NCBI GenBank assembly: GCA_017514685.1
Contig: JAFWJN010000010.1
Location: forward strand, 1-39,247
DNA from: Clostridia bacterium
Lineage (GTDB): Bacteria > Bacillota > Clostridia > Christensenellales > CAG-138
DNA length: 39,247 nucleotides
Direction: 5' to 3'
Position 1 is the stretch's first letter. Every line of letters starts with the position of its first letter. Below, one piece after another: positions 31,767-39,247 of the stretch. A program made the translations under genes and the position numbers. The notes under the pieces were generated by a model that had not been told where the DNA came from, did no database searches, and saw only the letters and a list, made by a program, of their open reading frames with translations.

Positions 31767-33490
31767 CTAAAATTCCAAGACCTGAGTATCCGCGTCCGCA
31801 GTTTGTGCGGGACACATGGCAAAATCTGAACGGCGAATGGCAGTTTTCGTTCGATGAACCTTCTTTTGATCAGAGGATTACGGTTCCGTTCGTGTTTCAA
31901 TCCAAGCTGTCCGGTATCTGCAACATGGAAAGGCATGATGTTGTATGGTATCGGAAAGCTGTTACGATCCCAGAGGACTGGGAAGGGCAGAAAGTTCTGC
32001 TCCATTTCGGCGCGGTCGATTACCGGGCAAAAATCTGGATCAACGGAACCTTTATCGGCTCCCATACGGGCGGCCATGTCAGTTTCTCCTTCGACATAAC
32101 CGAAGCACTGCAGGAAGGTGAAAACACTATCACGGTCTGCGCAGAGGATGATCTGATGGATATGACAACTCCGCGCGGCAAGCAGTACTGGGGAAAAGCG
32201 AAGAGTATTTTCTATACGCCTTCGACTGGTATCTGGCAGACTGTCTGGCTGGAAGCAGTCGCGCCGAAGTATATCCGCAAAGTTGATATTACTCCGGATC
32301 TGGACCGCAGAACAGCAACCTTTGACTATGTGCTGTCGGATGAATCCCTTGCGTTTGAAGTCGAAGTCGCATTCAAAGGAAAGACGATTGCCTGCGAACG
32401 TACATTGGCGATGCGCAAAGAAGGAAGGATCATAGTCCCGCTGGATAAGCAGCTGCTAGGAGAAGATAACTTCAATACGGTGAGCGCGTGGAGTCCGAAA
32501 CATCCGAATCTGTTTGATGTAACCTACCGTTTGAGTGACGGAGAAACGGTCTGCGATACCGTGAAGAGTTATTTCGGTCTTCGAAAAATCTCAGTCGAAA
32601 ACGGCATCGTGCTTCTGAACAACTATCCGCTGTATCAGAAACTGCTGCTGGATCAGGGTTACTGGCCTGATTCGCTGCTGACCGCGCCGGATGACGAGGC
32701 GTTCGTCAGGGACATCGAACTCTGCAAAGCGATGGGCTTCAACGGCGTCAGAAAACATCAGAAGGTAGAGGACCCGCGTTTCCTTTATTATGCGGATAAA
32801 ATGGGGCTTCTTGTCTGGAGTGAAATGGCAAACGCGTTCGAGTACACGACCGACTATATCCGCCGTTTCACCTCGGAATGGATGGAATCCATCGAGCGGG
32901 ATTATAACCATCCCTGCATTATTGCCTGGACTCCATTGAATGAGTCATGGGGCGTTGAGAACATCAGCAGTGATTCGAGACAGGCCCATCACGCGACGGC
33001 ACTGGTTGAACTGACCAAATCGCTTGACCCGACACGGCTTGTCATGTCCAATGACGGATGGGAGCAGACGACTCCGGACATTCTCGGAATCCATGATTAT
33101 CAGCCGAAAAAAGAGATCCTGTCGAAGCGATATGCTTCTCTTGAATCCACGCTGCAGTATCGGTCCGCAGGCCGCGCTCTGTTTGCAACGGGGTATTCCT
33201 ATGCCGGGCAGCCGATCATGAATACGGAAAGCGGCGGTATTTTCTATAATGTGGAAGACACCTCGGGCTGGGGATATACGAATGCCGAGAATTTGAATCA
33301 CTTCTATAAACTGTATTATGAAGTCATTTCGGCGTTCCTGGAATCACCGGTTCTGCAGGGCTTCTGCTACACGCAGCTGACTGACGTTATGCAGGAACAG
33401 AATGGCCTTTTGACATATGCGCATAATCCGAAATTTGATGTGGAAATCATCAAGGCCATCAATGAAGGCCGCTATACTCCTGCGAAATAA
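31763..33490 (+). CDS. Glycoside hydrolase family 2, short form
   Basis: The product is 575 aa; the ATG at 31763 overlaps the GH36 stop (ATGA) and has TGGAGG upstream. A jelly-roll domain (WYRKAVTIP, HFGAVDYRAKIWING) is followed by an immunoglobulin-like domain and a TIM barrel (about 290-570). The acid/base Glu394 is in LNESWG and the nucleophile Glu489 in NTESGG, both typical of GH2. Motifs such as PRGKQYW occur in a short GH2 group often annotated as beta-galactosidase or beta-glucuronidase. The sugar is not certain; beta-galactose fits with GalT nearby. The protein lacks the C-terminal small domain of LacZ and has no signal peptide. Confidence 0.9.
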   Translation: MTKIPRPEYPRPQFVRDTWQNLNGEWQFSFDEPSFDQRITVPFVFQSKLSGICNMERHDVVWYRKAVTIPEDWEGQKVLLHFGAVDYRAKIWINGTFIGSHTGGHVSFSFDITEALQEGENTITVCAEDDLMDMTTPRGKQYWGKAKSIFYTPSTGIWQTVWLEAVAPKYIRKVDITPDLDRRTATFDYVLSDESLAFEVEVAFKGKTIACERTLAMRKEGRIIVPLDKQLLGEDNFNTVSAWSPKHPNLFDVTYRLSDGETVCDTVKSYFGLRKISVENGIVLLNNYPLYQKLLLDQGYWPDSLLTAPDDEAFVRDIELCKAMGFNGVRKHQKVEDPRFLYYADKMGLLVWSEMANAFEYTTDYIRRFTSEWMESIERDYNHPCIIAWTPLNESWGVENISSDSRQAHHATALVELTKSLDPTRLVMSNDGWEQTTPDILGIHDYQPKKEILSKRYASLESTLQYRSAGRALFATGYSYAGQPIMNTESGGIFYNVEDTSGWGYTNAENLNHFYKLYYEVISAFLESPVLQGFCYTQLTDVMQEQNGLLTYAHNPKFDVEIIKAINEGRYTPAK

Positions 33491-33524
33491 TGATTGTCAC
33501 AGAATAAGATAGTTTAATTTATCT

Positions 33525-33561
33525 GAGGATGGACTAAGTGCTTTTGCACGGCTCCGTCCTC
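33525..33561 (+). terminator. Hairpin after the GH2 gene (possible terminator)
   Basis: GAGGATGGA (33525-33533) pairs with TCCGTCCTC (33553-33561) with one G-U pair, and the loop holds GTGC-TTTT-GCAC. TATTGATTTCT follows, a poor T tract, so termination may be partial. Confidence 0.5.
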
Positions 33562-33741
33562 TATTGATTTCTGGGCTGCAAATGACGTGGAATACGGATC
33601 GAAAAAGACACAGAGCTAGCAAAGGTTCTCAAAGAATGCCATGGATTAACTATCAATCATTATTTTGCCAAATAGAAGAGATAATTCACGTGAAACCGCA
33701 AATAATATAAATTGGGAACACTTTTTTTTCATCATGTTTTC

Positions 33742-33750
33742 TGATATACT
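33742..33750 (+). promoter_or_regulatory. Extended -10 promoter of the beta-galactosidase gene
   Basis: TGA-TATACT (33742-33750) is an extended -10 element; the -35 region is only T-rich. The TTCACGTGAA palindrome lies about 50 bp upstream and may be an operator. Confidence 0.55.
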
Positions 33751-33808
33751 GTACTGAGACAATCGCACATGATTAAGAATCAAGGGATATTGAAAGCGGG
33801 AGGAGATT

Positions 33809-36736
33809 ATGCTTTATCAGCTGAACACAACAAATTACTGTGATTTTGCGGTCTATGAGCAGAACAAAATGCCGGGCCGCAGTTACTTTATTCCTTATCC
33901 GACAAAGGAACAGGCTGATACTGTTTCACTCAAGGAAAAACGTTATCAGTCTGAAAAAGTCATTTGCCTGAATGGGGAATGGGATTTCAAGTTTTATCAG
34001 AAACCCGCTGAGCTGCCGACCGGTTTCGATACCGATAAAGTAAAATTCGACAAGCTTGACGTTCCGTCCTGCTGGCAGTTCAGAGGCTACGCCGATCCGT
34101 TCTACGTCAATATCCGCTATCAGTTTCCTTTTAAACCTCCGGTGATTCCAACGACCGACAAGGTGGGGACCGTTTTCACCTGGATGGGATGCGACCAGGC
34201 GATTTCTCTGCGCTGGCGCAAACCTGTGGATGAATACAATTTCGTCGGCGTTTATCGCAAGAAAATCACTGTGGAGCATCCTGAAAAAAAGCATATTCTG
34301 TCATTCCTTGGTGTTGCGAGCTGTCTGGACCTGTATCTGAACGGGTCATACATCGGTTATTCCGAAGGGGCGCATAATACAGCAGAATTTGATCTGTCGG
34401 GTAAAGTGTATAAAGGCGAGAATGAGATCCTGTGTGTCGTACACCGCTGGTGCACCGGTACCTATCTTGAGGATCAGGATATGTTCCGCAACAACGGTAT
34501 CTTCCGGGATGTATTGCTGCGCGTAAGTGATGCCTCCGATTTGTGGGACATCGACGCTGTAACAAAAAAGACCGGTGAAACGTATGAGCTGACATTGACT
34601 GCAACCGCTTTTGCGGATACCGATGTAACATTTACATTCGGTGAGCAGAAAGTCACCGTACCGACTGAGAACCGGATCGCAAAGTATACATTTGAAAACC
34701 TTGCTGTTTCGGAGTGGAGTGCTGAAGCACCGACCTTGTATGATGTCTATTTTGAAACACCGACCAGCTGTGTCAAGGAACGCATCGGCTTTAAGACGGT
34801 TGAAATCAAAGGAGACGTCTTTCTGGTTAACGGCAAAAAGATCAAGTTCAAAGGCGTCAATCATCACGATACAAGCTGTACAAACGGTTATACGATGACT
34901 CCGGATGAGATCGAGCGGGATGTGAAGATCTGCAAGGAATTCAACATTGATACGATCCGCACCTCGCATTATCCGCCCGATCCTCTGCTCTTGGAGGTAG
35001 CGGATGAAATCGGCGTATATATCGTCGATGAGAACGACATCGAAACACATGGTACCTGGTCCCATCAGATTCCGCCGACATACAATACGATCTCTCATGA
35101 TCCGAAATGGCTGCCGCGTTATATGGACCGCATTAAACGTCTGTATCAGCGTGATAAGATACGTTCCAATACGTCAATCGTGCTTTGGTCGCTCGGCAAT
35201 GAGGCGGGAGGCTACAGCAATACCGACGCGATGGCGGATTATCTTCATGAGCATTCATCCATCCCCGTGCACTATGAGAGCGCGGTGCACTGCAAGCGCA
35301 TCGCATATGATGTGGGCAGCGAGATGTATCCCTCCGTCCAGATGGTTCATGATGTCGGAGAACATCGCCGCAAACAGAAGGAACTGAACGACCGTCCGTA
35401 TTTCCTGTGTGAATATGCACACGCGATGGGCGTCGGTCCGGGCAATACCGAAGCGTATTGGGAGCAGATCTATCAATATGACAACCTGATTGGCGGCTGC
35501 GTCTGGGAGATGGTCGATCATGCGATTCTGCATGAAGACGGTTCCTACACCTATGGCGGTGATCACGGAGAGTGGGAACATGATAAGAACTTCTGCGTGG
35601 ATGGAATGTTCTATCCTGACCGCACTCCGTCTGTCGGAGCGAAGATCATCCGGTTTATTTACCGACCGGTTCGTGTAGCTGCTTCGGACGAAGGAAGGGT
35701 GAACATTTTCAATACCACCGCATTTTCAAACGGAACACGCTATCAGCTGACGTTCCGCTGGAACGATGGGTCAACGTATGAATTGAAGCCTGATGTGGAG
35801 CCTCTGTCGAAAAAAGACTTTGAGATCCCGTTCGGGAAGGAAGTGGACGGCAACCGCTCCGTAATCGTGACAACCGTCGACACTGTCACCGGAAAAACTG
35901 TCAGTGACGAACAGCTTGTTCTGTCCGTGTCATTGCCGGAGGTTACAGCGGCAAAACCGCTTCCTGAAACATTCCGCGTTTCCGAAGGCCGGGTGATTTG
36001 TACACTTCCGAATGGCAAAATGCTGACGACTGCAGATCAGGGAACGCTGTTATACCGGGCAGCGACCGATAATGATACGAATATGTTCTTCGCAAACACG
36101 ATGAAGCCGTTTGCGGCGCAGACCGAGCGAGTGCTCTCTTGCGAAGATATTCCGAACGGCGTCCGTGTTGTAACTGAAATCAGAAACAAAAAACAGACCT
36201 TTACCGTTACCGATACCTATGAAGGAACGGACGATGGCGTTTTAGTGACAAGCACACTGCACTGCGTAAAAGGAAAGGGGATCGTTCCCCGCTTTGGAAA
36301 AGCATTCCGGCTCGACGAGAGTTTTGATGATGTCTGCTATACCGGCCGCAAAGGGGAAACCTATTGCGATATGCGCGATCAATTCACGATTGGCAATGTT
36401 TGCTGCAAAGTCGAGGATATGACGGAACCGAATATCAAGCCGCAGGAGAGCGGCAACCGTATGGATTGCACGACAGCATCCTTCACGGACGGGGAAGCAA
36501 CGGTGACCTTTGATGCGGTGGACAAACCTTACGAGCTTGGTGTAAAGCCTTACTCGGACAAGGAACTGTTCACGATGAAGCATCGCACGGATGAGAAACG
36601 CACCGGTACGTATATTACGGTACAGGCATTCCAGCAGGGAATCGGCACAGGCGCATGCGGCCCGGCAATCATGCCTGAGTTTCAATATTCCGCAGAGAAA
36701 GATTATACATTGCGATTTGTGATTCGCTGCAAATAA
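33809..36736 (+). CDS. lacZ: Beta-galactosidase (GH2, LacZ type)
   Basis: The product is 975 aa, full length for LacZ-type enzymes. Order: jelly roll (about 40-200, with LNGEWDFKFY and CWQFRGYADPFY), immunoglobulin-like domains, TIM barrel (about 320-620), and the C-terminal Bgal_small domain (about 700-975). Catalytic residues are Glu465 (LGNEAGG, acid/base) and Glu535 (LCEYAHAMG, nucleophile); GVNHHDT is also conserved. It cleaves beta-galactosides such as lactose and galactosylated glycans to galactose. No signal peptide is seen. GGGAGGAG precedes the ATG, and the GalT gene follows after 18 bp, so the galactose made here is passed to the Leloir pathway. Confidence 0.95.
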   Translation: MLYQLNTTNYCDFAVYEQNKMPGRSYFIPYPTKEQADTVSLKEKRYQSEKVICLNGEWDFKFYQKPAELPTGFDTDKVKFDKLDVPSCWQFRGYADPFYVNIRYQFPFKPPVIPTTDKVGTVFTWMGCDQAISLRWRKPVDEYNFVGVYRKKITVEHPEKKHILSFLGVASCLDLYLNGSYIGYSEGAHNTAEFDLSGKVYKGENEILCVVHRWCTGTYLEDQDMFRNNGIFRDVLLRVSDASDLWDIDAVTKKTGETYELTLTATAFADTDVTFTFGEQKVTVPTENRIAKYTFENLAVSEWSAEAPTLYDVYFETPTSCVKERIGFKTVEIKGDVFLVNGKKIKFKGVNHHDTSCTNGYTMTPDEIERDVKICKEFNIDTIRTSHYPPDPLLLEVADEIGVYIVDENDIETHGTWSHQIPPTYNTISHDPKWLPRYMDRIKRLYQRDKIRSNTSIVLWSLGNEAGGYSNTDAMADYLHEHSSIPVHYESAVHCKRIAYDVGSEMYPSVQMVHDVGEHRRKQKELNDRPYFLCEYAHAMGVGPGNTEAYWEQIYQYDNLIGGCVWEMVDHAILHEDGSYTYGGDHGEWEHDKNFCVDGMFYPDRTPSVGAKIIRFIYRPVRVAASDEGRVNIFNTTAFSNGTRYQLTFRWNDGSTYELKPDVEPLSKKDFEIPFGKEVDGNRSVIVTTVDTVTGKTVSDEQLVLSVSLPEVTAAKPLPETFRVSEGRVICTLPNGKMLTTADQGTLLYRAATDNDTNMFFANTMKPFAAQTERVLSCEDIPNGVRVVTEIRNKKQTFTVTDTYEGTDDGVLVTSTLHCVKGKGIVPRFGKAFRLDESFDDVCYTGRKGETYCDMRDQFTIGNVCCKVEDMTEPNIKPQESGNRMDCTTASFTDGEATVTFDAVDKPYELGVKPYSDKELFTMKHRTDEKRTGTYITVQAFQQGIGTGACGPAIMPEFQYSAEKDYTLRFVIRCK

Positions 36737-36754
36737 CAATAAGAGGGTAAAAAA

Positions 36755-38224
36755 ATGAATGCGATTCAACATTTAATCGACTATGCTGTTTCTAAGGAAT
36801 TGATTGACGACTGTGAACGTGTCTGGGCAATCAACGCAGTACTGGAGACTTTGAAATGTGATGAACTGCCCAATGTGGAAGTGGAGGCAAACGCGTCGCT
36901 TTCGGAGACACTGGATGCGTTGACCCTCGATGCATATAAGCGCGGTGTCATAGCGGAGAACTCTGTCGTTTACCGTGATTTGCTGGACACTGCGGTTATG
37001 GGAAGGATAACTCCACGTCCCAAACAGGTACAGAATACCTTTGCAGCCCTGTACGAAGAGTCACCTCAGGAAGCTACGGACTGGTATTACAGATTCAGCT
37101 GCGATACAAACTATATCCGGCGTGACAGAATTGCAAAGGATGTACGCTGGAAAGCCGAGACGGAATACGGGGAACTCGATATCACAATCAATCTGTCGAA
37201 GCCGGAAAAGGATCCCAAGGCTATCGCTGCGGCGAAGTTTTTACCGGCGTCAAGTTATCCGAGGTGCCAGCTCTGCGTTGAAAATGAAGGATATGCGGGG
37301 AGACTGAATCATCCTGCACGTCAGAATCACCGTGTTGTGCCGATCACGATCAACGGCAGCCCGTGGTTTTTACAGTACAGTCCGTACGTATACTACAATG
37401 AACATTGTATCTGCTTCAACCGGGAGCATACACCAATGAAAATCGATCGCTCCTGCTTCGCAAAACTGCTCGATTTTGTCGGACAGTTCCCGCATTATTT
37501 TGTCGGATCCAACGCAGATCTTCCGATCGTCGGCGGGTCGATTCTTGCTCACGATCATTTCCAGGGCGGACACTATACGTTCGCAATGGAAAAGGCTCCG
37601 ATCGAAACCGAACTTGTGTTTCCGGGCTTTGAAGATGTGAATGCGGGAATTGTCAAGTGGCCGATGAGTGTCATACGCATTACGGCCAAAGATCCTGAGC
37701 GGCTGATCGACCTTGCGGACAAGATCCTTGCAGCGTGGCGCCAATATACGGACGAATCAGCCGTGATCTACGCTGAAACCGATGGCGTTCCGCACAATAC
37801 AATTACGCCGATCGCAAGGCGGCGCGGGGAAGCATTTGAACTCGATCTGGTTCTTCGCAACAACCTTACGACGGAGGAGCATCCGCTGGGGCTTTATCAT
37901 CCGCATGCTGAACTGCATCATATCAAGAAGGAAAACATCGGGCTGATCGAAGTTATGGGATTAGCAGTGCTTCCTGCACGGCTAAAGACAGAATTGTCTG
38001 AGGTTGCCGAAACACTTGGAAAAGGCGAGCAGGTGGATGGTATTCATGCCGCCTGGGCGAATGCTTTGAAGAAACAATATGAATTTACTCTTGAAAACGC
38101 TTTATCCATTGTCAAACTAGAGACAGGAAAGGTATTTGCAAAGGTACTTGAGCATGCAGGTGTCTATAAGCGTACTCCGGAAGGAAAAGAAGCTTTCCTG
38201 CGATTTGCCGAAAGCGTTCGGTGA
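36755..38224 (+). CDS. galT: Galactose-1-phosphate uridylyltransferase (firmicute type)
   Basis: The product is 489 aa, the size of the class II GalT found in Bacillota. The sequence PRCQLCVENEGYAGR and the catalytic HDHFQGGHY (HxHxQ) are visible, as are NHRVVPITING and SVIYAE motifs. It swaps the uridylyl group between UDP-glucose and galactose-1-phosphate, yielding UDP-galactose and glucose-1-phosphate. It is co-transcribed with the LacZ-type gene 18 bp upstream, with AAGAGGG before the ATG. Galactokinase and UDP-galactose epimerase are not in the window. A strong bidirectional terminator follows. Confidence 0.95.
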   Translation: MNAIQHLIDYAVSKELIDDCERVWAINAVLETLKCDELPNVEVEANASLSETLDALTLDAYKRGVIAENSVVYRDLLDTAVMGRITPRPKQVQNTFAALYEESPQEATDWYYRFSCDTNYIRRDRIAKDVRWKAETEYGELDITINLSKPEKDPKAIAAAKFLPASSYPRCQLCVENEGYAGRLNHPARQNHRVVPITINGSPWFLQYSPYVYYNEHCICFNREHTPMKIDRSCFAKLLDFVGQFPHYFVGSNADLPIVGGSILAHDHFQGGHYTFAMEKAPIETELVFPGFEDVNAGIVKWPMSVIRITAKDPERLIDLADKILAAWRQYTDESAVIYAETDGVPHNTITPIARRRGEAFELDLVLRNNLTTEEHPLGLYHPHAELHHIKKENIGLIEVMGLAVLPARLKTELSEVAETLGKGEQVDGIHAAWANALKKQYEFTLENALSIVKLETGKVFAKVLEHAGVYKRTPEGKEAFLRFAESVR

Positions 38225-38259
38225 CGGATTATGACCCTTTAAGAAACAAAATAAATGTT

Positions 38260-38298
38260 AAAACAGCACTTTGCTCCGTGCGGGAAAAGTGCTGTTTT
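38260..38298. terminator. Bidirectional terminator between galT and the hemolysin III gene
   Basis: AAAACAGCACTTT (38260-38272) and AAAGTGCTGTTTT (38286-38298) form a perfect 13-bp stem ending in T runs on both strands. It serves both convergent transcripts. Confidence 0.88.
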
Positions 38299-38345
38299 GA
38301 TATAGTTGAGAAATAATGGGGGAGTAGCTGATCGGCAACTTGACT

Positions 38346-39017
38346 TTACAGCAGATAAAAGAGAATTGCCACTGCTTGCAGAATACTGCCAAGAACAACG
38401 AACAAATGAAAGATTGAGTGAAACCAACGTGTTTTACTGCCGATTCCGTACAGGATCGCGCCAACGGTATAGGCGATACCGCCTGCCAGCAGCCAGTAGA
38501 AACCGGCTCGCGTCATGGCCTCGATTGTCTGTGGCACAGCAACAATGATAAGCCAGCCCATACCAATATAGCAGATCATTGAAAGAACCCGATATTTTCG
38601 CAGATCAATTGCGGTTAGTGTTACGGTGAGGGCTAACAGTCCCCATTCCAGACCAAAGCAAATCCAGGCTAGGATCGGATACAGAGGACGAATTCCCACC
38701 AGGAGAATCGGTGTATAGGTGCCAGCGATCAGCGCATAGATCGTACAGTGATCCAATACTTGCATAATCTTTTTCCCGCGCCCCGGCCGGAGCCCATGGT
38801 AAACGCTGCTCATGGTGTATAGCCAGATCATAGTTGCACCGTAAATGGACACGCTGACGATGCCCCATACGTTATGTTTTTTTGCCGAAAACAGGATGCC
38901 GAGAATGAGCACGGCAATTCCGAACGCTCCGCCGACAATGTGGCTGACCATATTCATGATTTCTTCTCCGCGTGTATAATCCGGAAGCTTCCGGTCCTTG
39001 ATCGGCGTTCGTTTCAT
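38346..39017 (-). CDS. Hemolysin III / PAQR family membrane protein
   Basis: The product is 223 aa with seven predicted membrane helices. The conserved metal-site motifs of the family are seen: MSSVYHGL (Ser and His), LDHCTIYALIAGTYTP (Asp) and FHSIFHLFVV (His-x3-His). Relatives include YqfA and B. cereus hemolysin III; eukaryotic PAQR members are receptors with hydrolase activity. The bacterial role is unclear, with links to membrane lipid balance. The ATG has GCAGGTGA upstream. It is a single-gene transcript, ending at the terminator shared with galT. Confidence 0.92.
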   Translation of the reverse strand: MKRTPIKDRKLPDYTRGEEIMNMVSHIVGGAFGIAVLILGILFSAKKHNVWGIVSVSIYGATMIWLYTMSSVYHGLRPGRGKKIMQVLDHCTIYALIAGTYTPILLVGIRPLYPILAWICFGLEWGLLALTVTLTAIDLRKYRVLSMICYIGMGWLIIVAVPQTIEAMTRAGFYWLLAGGIAYTVGAILYGIGSKTRWFHSIFHLFVVLGSILQAVAILFYLL

Positions 39018-39042
39018 TCTGCGTCACCTGCCTTTTCCATGC

Positions 39043-39071
39043 AGTATAGCACAGAATCGAAAAAACGGGAA
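39043..39071 (-). promoter_or_regulatory. Promoter of the hemolysin III gene
   Basis: On the minus strand TGC-TATACT is an extended -10 element (TATACT at plus-strand 39043-39048), with TTCCCG (39066-39071) 17 nt upstream as a poor -35 box. Confidence 0.6.
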
Positions 39072-39106
39072 GACGCGAACCGGAAATGGTTTTATCAACG
39101 TTTCGT

Positions 39107-39177
39107 TTGACGTTCTCCCACCACTTTAGAAGATGGGGGATTCCTGCTTCATAGATCACTGCTTCCATAGGGAAGTC
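39107..39177 (-). mobile_element. Right end of an IS200/IS605-type element (with possible omega-RNA 3' part)
   Basis: Reading the minus strand, the stop of the TnpB-like gene is followed by about 35 nt and then by GAATCCCCCATC...GGTGGGAG, an imperfect hairpin with G-U pairs (39117-39139), ending near GTCAAA. This arrangement (TnpB stop, short spacer, subterminal hairpin) is typical of IS200/IS605 right ends, where the guide RNA of TnpB is encoded. The exact border cannot be fixed from one copy. Confidence 0.5.
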
Positions 39178-39247
39178 TTACACGGTCTCCACAGGCGTTT
39201 CCGTTCGGGCTCGCCCGGCCCTACGTTTCCTATGGTCTCTCAGGAAC
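39178..39247 (-). CDS. TnpB-like transposon nuclease, C-terminal end only
   Basis: The minus strand enters from the right edge in a frame coding 22 residues and TAA at 39178-39180. The tail reads RAGRARTETPVETV, much like the ends of TnpB (OrfB) proteins of IS605 elements in Bacillota (GRARxExTPVET). The rest of the gene, including the RuvC nuclease domain, lies outside the window. Known TnpB proteins are RNA-guided nucleases that favour element retention. The identification rests on a short tail plus the hairpin beyond it, so it is tentative. Confidence 0.55.
   Translation of the reverse strand, partial: FLRDHRKRRAGRARTETPVETV

Larger units (their letters stand above)
33491..33808. other. 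Intergenic region before the lacZ-type gene
   Basis: This 318-bp gap holds the hairpin after the GH2 gene, the palindrome TTCACGTGAA (33685-33694) and an extended -10 promoter for the beta-galactosidase. No gene or known riboswitch was recognised. Confidence 0.55.

Noticed and set aside
33491-33808. A riboswitch before the beta-galactosidase
   Set aside because: Only a simple hairpin and a promoter were found; no conserved riboswitch core was recognised.
1-39247. CRISPR arrays, tRNA or rRNA genes
   Set aside because: No regularly spaced repeats, cloverleaf or rRNA-like sequence was noticed in any intergenic stretch; a covariance-model search was not possible here.

Overview
The window reads like a chromosome segment of a Gram-positive anaerobe of the Bacillota, probably a gut or rumen clostridial relative. 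The reasons are strong AGGAGG-type ribosome sites before nearly every gene, consensus -35/-10 promoters, intrinsic terminators, an RsbV/RsbU/RsbW-type partner-switching module, a firmicute-type GalT and a dense sugar-utilisation locus. The assignment is inference from style and gene content; no rRNA, tRNA or CRISPR array was seen.

Layout. (1) 188-1384, minus strand: a protein related to coenzyme F420-0 glutamate ligases. (2) 1750-10149, plus strand: a tight run of nine genes. Two stand-alone cyclic-nucleotide-binding proteins are followed by a membrane PP2C phosphatase fused to an RsbW-like kinase domain, an RsbV-like STAS protein, an FMN-type oxidoreductase, a metallo-beta-lactamase-fold hydrolase overlapping a class III nucleotide cyclase, an AI-2E-type transporter and a DUF6273 lipoprotein. 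The set looks like a second-messenger circuit (make, possibly degrade, sense) wired to a phospho-switch. (3) 10215-13458: a heavy-metal unit. An unusual ArsR-AraC fused regulator is divergent from a free HMA metallochaperone and a P-type metal ATPase that lacks its own HMA domain. (4) 13621-14675: an LrgA/LrgB (CidA/CidB) membrane pair. (5) 14811-38224: a glycan-utilisation region. A GH116 enzyme on the minus strand diverges from a large operon holding an OppABCDF-type ABC importer, an AraC regulator, a GH38 alpha-mannosidase, a HAD phosphatase, a PhnP-like hydrolase, a GH36 alpha-galactosidase and a GH2 enzyme. A LacZ-type beta-galactosidase and GalT follow under their own promoter. (6) 38346-39017, minus strand: a hemolysin III family protein. 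(7) The right edge holds the last codons of a TnpB-like gene and the hairpin-bearing right end of an IS200/IS605-type element.

How the parts may work together. In region 5 the binding protein and permeases would import an oligosaccharide, the exo-glycosidases would trim mannose, galactose and glucose-type residues in the cytoplasm (none of the hydrolases shows a signal peptide), and GalT would feed galactose into the Leloir pathway. GalK and GalE are not in the window. In region 2 no sigma factor is present, so the output of the switch lies elsewhere. Many start codons were moved inward from the longest open frame to the first start with a good ribosome site.
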